DNA from: Apiosordaria backusii | Taxonomy: Eukaryota; Ascomycota; Sordariomycetes; Sordariales; Lasiosphaeriaceae | Assembly: GCA_030549205.1 (NCBI GenBank) | Contig: JAUKTV010000001.1 | Span: forward strand, 3,100,001 to 3,164,000 | Length of the DNA stretch: 64,000 bases | Reading direction: 5' to 3' | Shown here: one piece after another, positions 53,871 to 64,000 of the stretch | How positions within the stretch are numbered: the stretch's first letter is position 1 | Layout: the number at the start of each line of letters is the position of its first letter | The notes under the pieces: model-generated | What the model was told of the DNA's origin: nothing | Databases searched by the model: none | What the model saw: only the letters and a program-made list of their open reading frames with translations | Made by a program: the position numbers and the translations under genes

Positions 53871-56165
53871 CTAGTTAAAGTCCGCAAGCCCCTGAGCATT
53901 TTCATCGGGTTCCGCATGAAGTTCGTAGTAGTTGTAGAAATAGCTCTCAGCTTTGAGACGACTTGCAGGGTCCAACTCTGGGACCACGCCATTCTCCTTG
54001 CCGTCCTTTGCCTTGCCAGCCAATGATACCGAACGGGGTCTGTTAAACTTGGTTAGCAACATGTCCTCGTTCGTCTATGCGCATCGCAGCATTAACGTAC
54101 CCGAACAACTGCCGATCAACACCGAGGAAATCCTTCATGGCCTCCTTGCCGCCACGATGTTGCAGGTAGTTCAAGTAAATACGACCCAGTTCCTGCTTGA
54201 CGCTAAGGGATAGACGGCTCTTGGTGCACATCTGGGTGAACACCCTCTTGACAAGTTCCAAGTGTTTACTCTCGATTTCGCTATTGGTGGGCTGCTGGAG
54301 TTCAAAATCAAGCCATTGTTGCCAAAAATGACGACTGTCAGCATAGGCGTCGGCGTCCTTGGCAAAGGCAGCGCGAGCTTCTTCAACGGAACCCTTGACC
54401 TTCCATAGGAGAGTGGCCCACTCAGTAACACAGGCAGCCTTGGTGTAGATGTTTACGGTAGGTGAGGCGATCTGAGCCCTCAGTACCTCTATCGCTGCAT
54501 CCAAACCAGCCTGCCGACGTTCCAGATTGGCCCATGAGACAATCGTCTCGACGCTGTCTGGCAGTGTATCCAGCACAGCTTCATGAATGGCACGGGCTCT
54601 GTCAACTCTGTCACCCATTTCCTCAAAATAGGCAAACTGCAGTCGGATCCCGGGCCGGCTGATGGGTACGAAGAGTGTGGCGGCACGAAGGTAGATATTC
54701 CTAACCTCTTCTTCCTTGCCCTCCTGTCCTGCCATCCACCGCGCATAACGAAACCACATCTCGTCATAAAGAGCGCAGGTAACCACACACCTTTCATAGA
54801 GGACAACGATTCTGTTATAATCGCCCTCAGCCTCTTCAAAGTCGAGGTACTTGCGCCAGTTGATAAGCTGCGAGTGGTCGAGCTCCGTGACGTGAAAGTA
54901 TGGTCGCTTGATCTCGGATTCGTATGTCCACCTCTTTGTTGTCTCTGTCTGGGTGTGCTGGAAAATCTGATAGAAGGAGGCATCGATCTTGCCCCTGATG
55001 TCCCGCTCGATCTCAAGCTCAGTCTTCTGCATACCGAGCTGCATCGCTTCGCCTTCAACTTCTGCACGATACCGGGCCAGTTCTTCAGCTGATACCAACT
55101 CCTCAAGAGGCCGGGTATGTGCAAGCTGCCGGAAGCGTTCAAAGTAACGAGCATACTGGTGCATCGGGATGTGAATTACACGGTTGAGAATAGCAAAGAT
55201 TTTATCGTGCGCCTCCTGTCTCGTCTCGTACTCCAGGTACTTGTCCCAGAAGGGATGGGACAGAAAGTCCAAGCCAATGTGGGTGGCCGCCCGCTCGAAA
55301 AGCCTAGCGAAAAGGTCAGCACAGTGAGAAAAGAATTGAGTAGGGATGGGATGGATTGGGAAGGATGGGCAAATACAGGAGGGGACTTCAAGTGTAGGCG
55401 ACGCATTTCCATCCAAATCAACCAAATTACAACTCGGAGGTATGTGCGAACAGAAAACGGGTACAATGCCACAGCGAACGGAAAGTCATCTGCTGAGCAC
55501 AGCAGATCCTGGTCAAGTAATGTGAGAGAACGATCTCAGCAGGAGAGGATGGCTGCCTTGGTGTTTCTCACCATGTCGAGAGGGTTGAGGGCTCGAAATA
55601 TCTTTTGCTTGGTTCGACAAGCGGGCCGCGAGCGGCATCGCATGACAGAATTGCTGCGTGTGAGGAAGATCTTGGGATAGGGAAGGAAAATGTCCGTGTG
55701 TACTTACTCTCTTACAAGGTGGGGGATGTGGGTCGTTTCCATCTTGAAAGAGCAATATTCGGTCCAGAGATCAACCGAGTTGGTGATGCTGGCGCAACCT
55801 CTCTCGTAAACAATCTCAGCCGACTCGGGTCCAGCGATATTGAACTCGAGGTCGGCGTACTTCTTCCAGTACCCAAAGAGGAGTGGGAACTTGAGAAGGA
55901 AACGGTCATAAGAGTTGCGAAGTGTGGCGAGCGCTTGGGGACTTGAATTGCGGTTAAGACCACCGTCGAGGCTCTCGCAGGCGCGGATCAACTTCTCCCA
56001 GTTCTCGAAGTTATCGGTATCGGCTTCCTGCGCGTGCGATGCATGTTAGATGCATTGTCTCCATATATCGCTGAGTCAATGGCGGCTTACGACATCGGCA
56101 TTGAGCCGCGCAATTTCAACATTCTCCTCGTCCGTCCCGCCATAGTTATTGGTGAAGTCACCCAT
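53871..56165 (-). CDS. prp39: PRP39, HAT-repeat component of the U1 snRNP
   Basis: Four exons, 56165-56091, 56027-55708, 55303-54101 and 54039-53871, encode 588 aa. All phases close. Prp39 helps U1 snRNP recognise the 5' splice site. Half-a-TPR (HAT) repeats run along the protein: NFENWEKLIRACESLDGG, FPLLFGYWKKYADLEFNIAG, SVDLWTEYCSFKMETTH, HPFWDKYLEYETRQEAHDKI, QLINWRKYLDFEEAEGDYNR, YDEMWFRYARWMAGQEGKEE, SVETIVSWANLERRQAG and SRHFWQQWLDFELQQPTN. The block VIHIPMHQYARYFERFRQLA is characteristic of Prp39. The C-terminal exon (AESYFYNYYELHAEPDENA) is short and acidic. Intron 2 is 404 nt, far longer than others in the window, while the flanking residues (HLVRE/LFERAATHIGLDF) are continuous in the family pattern. 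Confidence 0.92.
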
Positions 56166-57562
56166 AGCTGCGAGTTATCGTGATGTGAGGCGGTAAGGCT
56201 GGCTGACGAGGCTCAGTGGATGAAGCAAGTAAATCGTGCCACTTGCTGTGTCTCGGGTTGTTCAAAATAAGATATTATCGTCGGCAGCTACTGAAGATGT
56301 TGAGCCGTTGGACTGTGATGATAAAACGCTTCGTCGGATGGGTGAGCAGAAGAGCTGGCAGCAGGAATGAAGGGGCTGGAAGATGAAGCAGCAACACAGG
56401 CGCAAAAAAGCAGCCAGCTCCCCAGAAGAAGATGCACGCATTGGCCCACTTTTGGCGCGTTCCAGCAGGGTGGGGCCGTTGGTCAATGGCGCGCGCATGG
56501 GCCTCCTTATGTAATCATAGTATTGTGCACACATATAACACACTTTTCTGAGCTCACCCAAAATTTTCTTCTCTCTTTTTTCTTCAGGCTAGTGATGATT
56601 ACAAAATCAAAATATGATAGGAAGAGGATGACTTCTCCAATAGGAGGGTATGATCTCACCATTGATGAAATCTGAAGCCACCCGTCAATTTGACATTTTT
56701 CTTCATTTTTTTCCCTTCAGGTTTTGTCCATAGTCGGGCTATGAAAGGCTCAGCTGCTGGTGTATCTCAGCAACGACCTGCCACACAGCCTCAGGCACTA
56801 AGAAACGGACCGCGTAAGGTCATACACACTTGTTCATAGCTTTGTTGTTTACGATGGAATGACCCATGTTTGTTTAGATAGGTAGCTTCGCGACCAGATG
56901 GCCATGATTCTTCTCATGGAACATCTGTTGTCTTATGTTAGCGGGTGTTTGGTTGAGGATGAGTCCAGGACTGATCCCAAGACCAGCAATTGCTGTGAAA
57001 CATCCGCCGCATCTACTTTATCGCTAAATTTAACTTCCTACACTGCACTTCTCGAAGCACACATATGTTGCTTCTCACCCATCCCATAACTTGAGGTTCT
57101 CGATCCAATCAGCTGAATTTCGTGGCCTAACCCCACTCCAGTGCGGCTCAAGAACAGGGCTGAGAAACTCCAGCTGAAAAATACCCAGCAAAGCACTGGC
57201 CATAGCGCTGCCCGGCACTGGGCGTCATCAGTGCAACACCATACTCCTTAGCAGAGCAGAGTCAGGTTCCACCTTTCCTTTACACCACATCCGCGACTCG
57301 TCAAGCGGGTTGAAGTAGAAGCAGTTGGCAATCCCCCGCTATTCGTTGCCCTTTCTATTTTTCTGAGAATCTCTCGAGTTGCCTCCTTTCGAGATCGCGA
57401 ACCACGCAAAGGCTGCTTGCTGTTTCCAAGCAGGGGACGCCATGAGCTCCCCACCAGTTGCCATTTCCTGTTCGCATCGTCCCGCTGTCCCTTCCCGGGG
57501 CTAAGCCGCCTGCGCAAGTCAAAACCAGAGTTCGATCGCCGAACATCCGAACCGAAGGAGAC
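56166..57562. promoter_or_regulatory. Divergent intergenic region, PRP39 / synaptojanin-like
   Basis: A 1.4-kb head-to-head spacer that should hold both promoters and a long leader for the phosphatase gene. In-frame codons continue back to 57458, but the sequence there looks non-coding. No other feature was recognised. Confidence 0.5.
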
Positions 57563-60500
57563 ATGGATTACAATACTCCATCGTCGGCCCTGTGGTCAGG
57601 CCAACCTCCATCTCCCGAAAAGTCGAGCCAAGTTCTCATCCGCGACTACCCCCACCGAGCCATTGCGATAGCCTCCAATACGCACGCCCTCATTCTACGA
57701 CATAGCACCACAGCAAACGATGGCGCTGATGGATTTGGTTCTATATCTGCACGCACACGCACAAACACCTTTGACAGCCTCTCATCCAAGTGTATGGTCG
57801 AATTCTCTCCCAAATCAAACAATTTGCTGGACGACTATCGGCCTCTCACGCCAAGACCAATATACGGAACTTTGGGGCTTATATCTATTGAGCGTGATGT
57901 ATTCCTCTGCGTCATCACACAGGCATCGAGGGTTGCCACGATACGACCTGGAGAAACTGTGGAGAGGATAGAGGCTGTTCAGTTCTTTTGCTTGAATTCG
58001 GCCGACTACGACGATGTTGTCACCCTCGATCCCTACGATGTTGATTCCGACGCTGCGTCAGTATATGGTCAGGGTCTAGGAAGAAAGGAAATCGTGGAGC
58101 ATCCTTGCCAGGAATTGCAAAAGCTGCTTGGCAATGGTACATTTTACTACAGCACCGACTTTGATGTCACGAACCGGATGCAGGACAGGTTTGTTTCTCA
58201 GCTTGATTACTCTTGGTACCACGATACTAACACTGTAACAGACCGGCAGATGCTGAAGCATTTAACATCGACAATTTTGACGAGTCATTCTTATGGAACT
58301 CATATATGATCCGTCCACTTGTCGAGTTCCGTTCTCGTTTACAGCAGCAGACAAGAGAGGACCTGGATGCGTCGAGGATCTTGACTTCGGCTATCCGGGG
58401 GTTCTGCAGAAGTTGGGCTATCCCACAAACGACTGCCCCCCTGAGAGCTGGAAGGACAGGGTTGCCCTCGTATTTGACCGTCACGTCTCGACTTTCTTGC
58501 AAAAGAGCTGGAACACGGTTCAACGCGCGTGGTATTGACGACGATGGTAATGTGGCCAATTTTGTCGAGACGGAGACGACATATTGGAGTCCGGCAGGCG
58601 TTGTTTTCTCATATGTCCAGGTGCGAGGTTCTGTGCCTGTGTTTTGGGAGCAGGCTGCTGTGCTTATCCCAAACCAGCAAAAGATCACTATCACTCGATC
58701 TGCAGACGGAACCCAACCGGCCTTTGACAAACACTTTGCTGATCTTGAGAAGGCATATGGAGCTGTGCACGTTATTAATCTTCTGACGACCAACAAGCCG
58801 GGCGAATTTGAGCTCATAAACCTATATCGAATTGGCATTCATAACTGTCCTCTCAGTCGACCCGAAGGTGTACAATCAAGGGACCATGCGTTGCTGAGGG
58901 ACACAGAGTACGATTTCCATGCCGAGACAAAGGGCCCTCAAGGTTATATGGCGGCTAACGAGATACGCCGGTACATCGAAGGCTCGGCTGACGGTTTTGC
59001 ATATTATCTTGCACAAGAATCGGACGACCCTAGTGACACCAATAGCTCCAACAAGGCATCGAAGACACGCCGTTATGTCGTTGTGTTACAGCAAGAGGGT
59101 ATTTTCCGCACAAATTGTCTAGATTGTCTGGACAGGACCAACCTCATTCAGACCATTGTTTCCCAAATGGCGGTTGAAGCCTTTCTTGGGCATAGAGGAG
59201 AAAAGGCGACATCGGACTTTTGGTCTCGGCATTCTAATCTTTGGGCGGACAATGGCGATTCCCTGTCCAAGATCTATGCGGGGACGGGCGCTCTCAAGTC
59301 GTCTTTCACTCGCCATGGAAAGATGTCTCTTGCAGGGGCCATCGCAGACGTTCGGAAATCAGCAACCCGATTATACCACAACAACTTCACCGACAAGGCG
59401 CGGCAAACCACGATTGACACACTGCTTGGTAGACTTGTAGGACAGGCACCAGTCGTACTATACGATCCTATCAGTGACTATGTGGCTGGCGAGTTGCAGC
59501 GCCGGAGTGGCGAATTTTCTACGAACGAGACGATAAACATCTTTGTCGGGACCTTTAACCTGAACGGACGGACTGACGGCATTGATGAGGACCTATCACC
59601 GTGGCTCTGTCCGCCCGAGCTCAGGTCCAAACAGCCGGAGATCATTGCCATCGGGTTTCAAGAGATTGTGGAGCTCAACCCGCAACAGATCATGAACAGT
59701 GACCCAACGAGGAAGCAGCTGTGGGAGCAGGCGATTAAGAGAACCCTGGACCATTACTATAGCCGAGAAGGTGACGAAAAGTACGTATTGCTGCGGAGCG
59801 GACAGCTTGTCGGGGCTGCGTTGTGCATTTTTGTGAAAGCCTCCGTGCTACCTCACATCAAAAATGTCGAGGGCAGCGTCAAAAAGACGGGGATGTCAGG
59901 GATGGCTGGTAACAAGGGGGCTGTTGCTATTCGATTAGATTATGCCAACACGCCAATCTGTTTCGTCACGGCCCATCTCGCAGCTGGCTTTACCAACTAC
60001 GATGAGCGGAACAGAGACTATGCCACTATTGACCAAGGTCTTCGGTTCCAAAGGAACAGAGGAATCTCGGATCACGGTAAGTTCCCCAATTCAAACGAGC
60101 ATACCCCCATGCTAACATGAAAACGTAGAATCCGTCATATGGTTTGGTGACTTCAACTACCGTATTGGTCTAGGCCTTGAATCAGCCAAAGAACTGGTGA
60201 GGAAACGGGATCTGGAAAGGTTGTTCGAGAATGATCAGTTAAACCTGCAAATGGTGGCCGGTCTCGCCTTCCAGTACTACTCTGAGGGGCGCATCATGTT
60301 TATGCCAACGTACAAGTATGACGTTGGCACTGATGAGTTCGACAGCTCGTAAGTTCTGTTGAAGACATACAAATCTCGGTTGGTGACACATGCTAATAAT
60401 TGACTCAGTGAGAAAGCACGCATACCAGCATGGACGGATCGTATTTTGCGCAAAGGGACAAATCTCCGGCAGCTGGCATACAACTCGGCTCCTCTGCGCT

Positions 60501-61768
60501 TTTCTGATCACAGACCTGTGTATGCCATTTTTGAATGCAAGGTCAACATTGTCAACGAAAAGTTGCGTGACAAAATCAGTCGCCAGATCTACGAACGACG
60601 GAGAGCCGACGTTGGTGGTGAAACTGCGAACCTTGCCGCAGAGGAATCCGATGAAGAAGACCTGATCGGGTACGAAGCTATCGAACCCGGGCTTCCACCA
60701 TCAAGTTCAGATCGCCAGAAATGGTGGCTCGAGAATGGCAAAATGGCACGCTCAACCATCAACCCACCCAAGCCTGAAAGCCCGGCATATATAACTATTC
60801 TCAACCCGAAGCGTCCAACCAATCCGTATGCGCCAACGGATGAGCCAGATTGGGTTAATGTCCCAAGATCCGAGTCTCGTCTATCGTCTTTCTCGAGTAT
60901 ATCGACTTCGCCATATGAGCATGTTAATCTCTCCGCTCTTCTCTCGTCTTCGGCATCGAGTACGGCACCTAGAAAGCTGCCTCCTCCATATGATCCTTCC
61001 ACTTTGCCTGCCAAGGTTGGAAGAAAACCGGTCAACGAAGATTCGAGGGCTGCCCAGTCGGACGTGGCTCCGCCTCCTCCACCACCGCGCAGACAAACTG
61101 GCATGAGTACTGGATCAACAGTCAACAACCCAACTGCTGCACTGCATCAGAAGCGTGTGCCGGTGGCCAACGTACTCCCGGTTCTACCTCTGGTTTCAAA
61201 ACTCGTAGAACAACAGCAGCCGCAGTCAGCGCAACAGCCCGTCAAGCACAAGCCGGCACCGCCAGTTGCCAAAAAGCCGGCCCATCTCACGGCTCCAGTC
61301 TCCCCCGCCAGTGCAGACGAGCACACGAGCTCAACGCCGGACTTAAAGGCCCTGAAAGACAGTCTCGAACACCCTTTGCCAGGGCTGCCTCGTCGCTCCA
61401 CATCGACAGTTTCTGGATCATTTCCCAACGGGCCACCCTCTAAGAATGGGAGCGCAAAGGAAGAAATACCGCCACCGCAGCCACCACGACGAGCAAACAC
61501 GGGTGCGAGCATGGCTTCTTCGGGAAGGTCGACTCCCGCCGGGGGGATACCGCTTGTAGGACTGGCAGGTCAGTCAGGCGGCATCGAGCGGAAGCCACAA
61601 CTGCCTATCCGCAAACCATCTGCTATGGTGCAGCCAGAAACTGTGAAGCAGACTCCTCCCCCACCACCGGCACCAAGAAAGTCGGCGGTGACATCAACGG
61701 TTGATCTGTTGGGGGATGATGCCCGCGTCCAAGTGGGTGGTTGGGAGGCTTTGAAGCCCTCGACATGA
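57563..61768 (+). CDS. Synaptojanin-like phosphoinositide phosphatase (Sac1 plus 5-phosphatase)
   Basis: Four exons, 57563-58188, 58242-60076, 60129-60348 and 60409-61768, encode 1346 aa. All phases close. Enzymes of this class (yeast Inp51-53) remove phosphates from PI(4,5)P2 and other phosphoinositides during endocytosis and actin-patch turnover. The Sac1 domain covers about residues 30-560, with catalytic FRTNCLDCLDRTN (CX5R) near 59108. The 5-phosphatase domain begins INIFVGTFNLNGRTDG and holds GFQEIVELNPQQI, GMAGNKGAVAIRLDY, VIWFGDFNYRIGLG, PAWTDRILRKG and SDHRPVYAIFEC, with all signature residues seen. The C-terminal 350 residues are Pro-rich (PPPPPPRRQTG, PPPQPPRRANTG, PPPPPAPRKS), suiting SH3-protein docking. 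The start at MDYNTPSSALWSG is the likeliest. Confidence 0.93.
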
Positions 61769-64000
61769 TAGACCTCATAGCGTGATGGGATTGATAGAAA
61801 GGGCTAGATGATCTCGTTTGGAAGGCGTTTCTAGAAAAAGGAGGTTGGCATGACAACCAAGACTCGATAGTGATACAGTACAGTACAAGTTCATACAGGC
61901 ATAATCATGCTGAAAAGACAAGAGTACAAGAGGGATCGTTTGTGGTTTTGTTTCTTTCGTTGTTGTTGTTGTTGCTGTTGTTGTTGACTTGGAGGATTCT
62001 CTAGATGTTGAAATGGAACCATTTTAATAGGGATGGCGGCTCAGCAGAATTTGATGATCTACACTAGGCAGGAGTTGGAGGGTGGATAAAAATAAATTAT
62101 CTGGGATAGATTTTATGGATAACTGGGATCGATCGATCTGATATTGATGTGCAGATATTTATACGGAGAACGTCTCATTTTTTGTGATGAAGCCAAGAGT
62201 TTGGGAAGATGAGGGGGAGGGGGGTGATGTGGCTGCTTTCAACGCTCTTGGCGCGTCCGGTCTTCTTGCATGGTTGTGACTGATCTCGCAGCATGCGTTT
62301 CTTGAACCGGTTTCTTCAGGGTACACCAAGCTAGAGAAAATAGGAGGGTGCTGGTCTTGGGGCTAGAGAGGGAAATACTTGGCATCTCTATAATGAAGAT
62401 ATCATCACAGCAAGAGGTGGCATCCTTCTCTGGGACTTGTAGTACAGTAATACCTTCGGGCTGGCGTGTCTAAGTGATGGGTGTGGTCCAGAACAGGCAA
62501 TACGTCATTATACATGCAGTGTCGTGCATCTGCCGCCTTGCGTTTTGGCATTGATAGGGGAATTTGCGATAGCCGCGCTTTCTTCTACTTGGGCTCTCCC
62601 CGACTCCCCGACTCCAGTTACTTTTGTCAGACCCCACCCGAACCTGAGACTTTTGGGGGAGAGGGGGGAAGTTTGGCAAATATTGAAACTTTCTTTTACT
62701 TACCGGTTTTGGTAAATTAATCGACTGCGGCGAAGGTTCACACGGACGAGAAGATCCGGTTGACGGCAACAGCCACAGAGCCCACAGGAATCGCACATCC
62801 CGACGCTAGTCTCAGGCTGGTGTAGCCCTGAGCTGGCAAGGAAGGCTAGGCTCATCAATATCGACACTAAACCATCTTTATTATCGTTGGGACTGGGGAT
62901 TCGCAGGTCACCAGGCACCTCTCTGTCACTCTGCCTGCCGAGGATCGGTGCGCGGGGGACATTTTCCAGTGGTGTGGTGCAGCGGGGGGTGTTGCAGCTT
63001 GCAGTGCCCTGGTTGCATGCGGTAGGTTTCGCGGTGCCGTGATCCGCTCTCAACGCGCTTTCCTTGGTCCCCTTTCCGCTGCAGCTCAGAGCTTTTTCCG
63101 ATTTCATCTTTACAATTGACTTTGGAGTTTTGAGCTATCTGATTTTTGTTGTCGCACGGGACGAGGTATCGGCACGGTCTTTGACTTGTCGCACGGAACG
63201 AGCAAAACACCATCTCGATCAAAAGATTATGGCGACCAGCGAACCTGTTGCTGCTTTCTGACACATCGCCACACGTCCAGCAGTGATCTTTGGGGCTCGC
63301 CGCACTCACTTTGAACCTATTCGATAAGACAAAACTGGAGGATTTTTGGGTGGAACTCAGTGAGGGAATGGGCCCCTGAGTAGTGTCACTGCTGGGAGAG
63401 ACGAAAGCAGGAGCAGGTTCGGACCTTCTGGTCTGCTCGTTAGGGTGCTCGTCGTGATACTGGAGAAGACGAAGGCCAGGGCATGAGACACACAGGACCA
63501 GCCCAGACAACGCTACCCACCGCGCGTGGATCACCAAGACCGAACTCGATCGACATTGCCAGCCCATTTGCGCTTTCCCATTTTTTTGCTTGGCCCCATA
63601 TCAGACGATTTGAGCTGAACGTTGTGGAGCTCTTGTAACTTTTGGGGTTGCTTCTTTTCGAGCTAGCCAAGGCACCTCCTCCAGCGCGGTTGCTCCGTCC
63701 ATTGACCAAACAACCAGCCGCATGACAAAAAGGTCTTGGGTCGGTATCACTATCTTCAGCCCCGTCCGCGGTCAACTGTGCTTTCCTAGGCTCGTGGCGC
63801 GTTTATACTTTGGCCTTGCTCTGACGTTTCTGCAACATCCGGTCTATCTATGCGCTTTTGCTCGTCAGCATAAGGAAAACACAGCATCCGACATTGCGGC
63901 TTGCTTCGATCGTTGGCCTCGGCTTTCTCTCGTTTATACACGAGCATCACTATTTGATTGTAGCCTGCTGTTCAGACATCCTCCCTGAATAATCCGCTCT
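61769..64000. other. Gene-free stretch at the right edge
   Basis: 2.2 kb after the phosphatase gene. It holds a TTG/CAA trinucleotide microsatellite (about 61957-61987) in the probable 3' UTR, then sequence with no supported gene. Open frames such as 63567-62926 (-) have no domain or splice partner. The promoter or start of a gene beyond 64000 may lie here. Confidence 0.5.
61957..61987. repeat. TTG microsatellite
   Basis: About ten TTG units interrupted once by CTG, in the 3' flank of the synaptojanin-like gene. Confidence 0.8.

Noticed and set aside
58293..58538. Open frame inside the Sac1 exon suggesting another frameshift
   Set aside because: The main frame through this stretch reads the conserved Sac1 sequence (DASRILTSAIRGF, RAGTRFNARGIDDDGN), so the gene is intact here.
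62926..63567. 213-codon open frame at the right edge
   Set aside because: Composition is random-like with overlapping frames on both strands.
1..64000. tRNA, rRNA, CRISPR arrays, retrotransposon or transposase genes
   Set aside because: No T-loop/anticodon arrangement, no repeat-spacer pattern, no reverse transcriptase, integrase or transposase motif was seen on either strand.

Overview
The window is nuclear DNA from a filamentous ascomycete, most likely a Sordariomycete close to Sordariales. Genes carry few short introns (about 50-70 nt) with GT(A/T)NGT-type donors, CTAAC/CTGAC branch sites and YAG acceptors. The gene content is typical of filamentous fungi: two NLR-like STAND genes, a combined C2H2/Zn2Cys6 regulator, Atg10, a polo kinase, GH47 mannosidase and a synaptojanin-type phosphatase. 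There are no prokaryotic features. I see no tRNA, rRNA or CRISPR, and no intact transposon.

Layout. 1-2882: no gene seen. 2883-7632 (-): a Goodbye-NACHT-TPR STAND (NLR-like) gene whose repeat half is broken in three places. 7915-8777 (-): a small protein with a possible ERCC1/SPO16-like architecture. 9098-9804 (-): OPA3-like. 10713-13808 (+): polo kinase. 14667-16640 (-): low-complexity hypothetical. 16924-18124 (-): ARPC1 of the Arp2/3 complex, divergent from 18487-19144 (+), a U2B''/U1A-type RRM protein, which ends tail-to-tail with ATG10 (19203-20072, -). 21073-23434 (+): GH47 alpha-mannosidase. 24309-26479 (+): amino-acid permease. 28004-29710 (-): NTF2-like protein. 31603-32622 (+): acidic hypothetical. 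32927-36134 (-): C2H2 plus Zn2Cys6 transcription factor. 38291-40188 (+): MFS transporter. 40897-44989 (-): NACHT-ankyrin STAND gene. 45605-46194 (-): small secreted protein. 47489-48448 (+): ATP11. 48538-50299 (-): peroxisomal 4CL-like acyl-CoA ligase. 51263-52388 (-): cytochrome c peroxidase. 53871-56165 (-): PRP39. 57563-61768 (+): Sac1/5-phosphatase (synaptojanin-like). 61769-64000: no gene seen.

Most of the window is housekeeping: mitochondria (OPA3, ATP11, CCP1), splicing (U2B'', PRP39), actin and membrane traffic (ARPC1, synaptojanin-like), autophagy (ATG10) and mitosis (polo kinase). The accessory part is the two STAND receptors, the small secreted protein, the regulator and the transporters. 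The two STAND genes differ in N-terminal effector-type domain (Goodbye versus a DUF7708-like helical region) and in sensor repeats (TPR plus a zinc finger versus ankyrin).

A recurring oddity is that five otherwise convincing genes (both STAND genes, the transcription factor, the MFS transporter and the acyl-CoA ligase) lose frame by a single base, mostly at G/C or A homopolymers. Homopolymer miscalls in the assembly explain this best. The first STAND gene also has lesions outside homopolymers and may be a real pseudogene. All exon boundaries were placed by eye from splice signals and reading frame.
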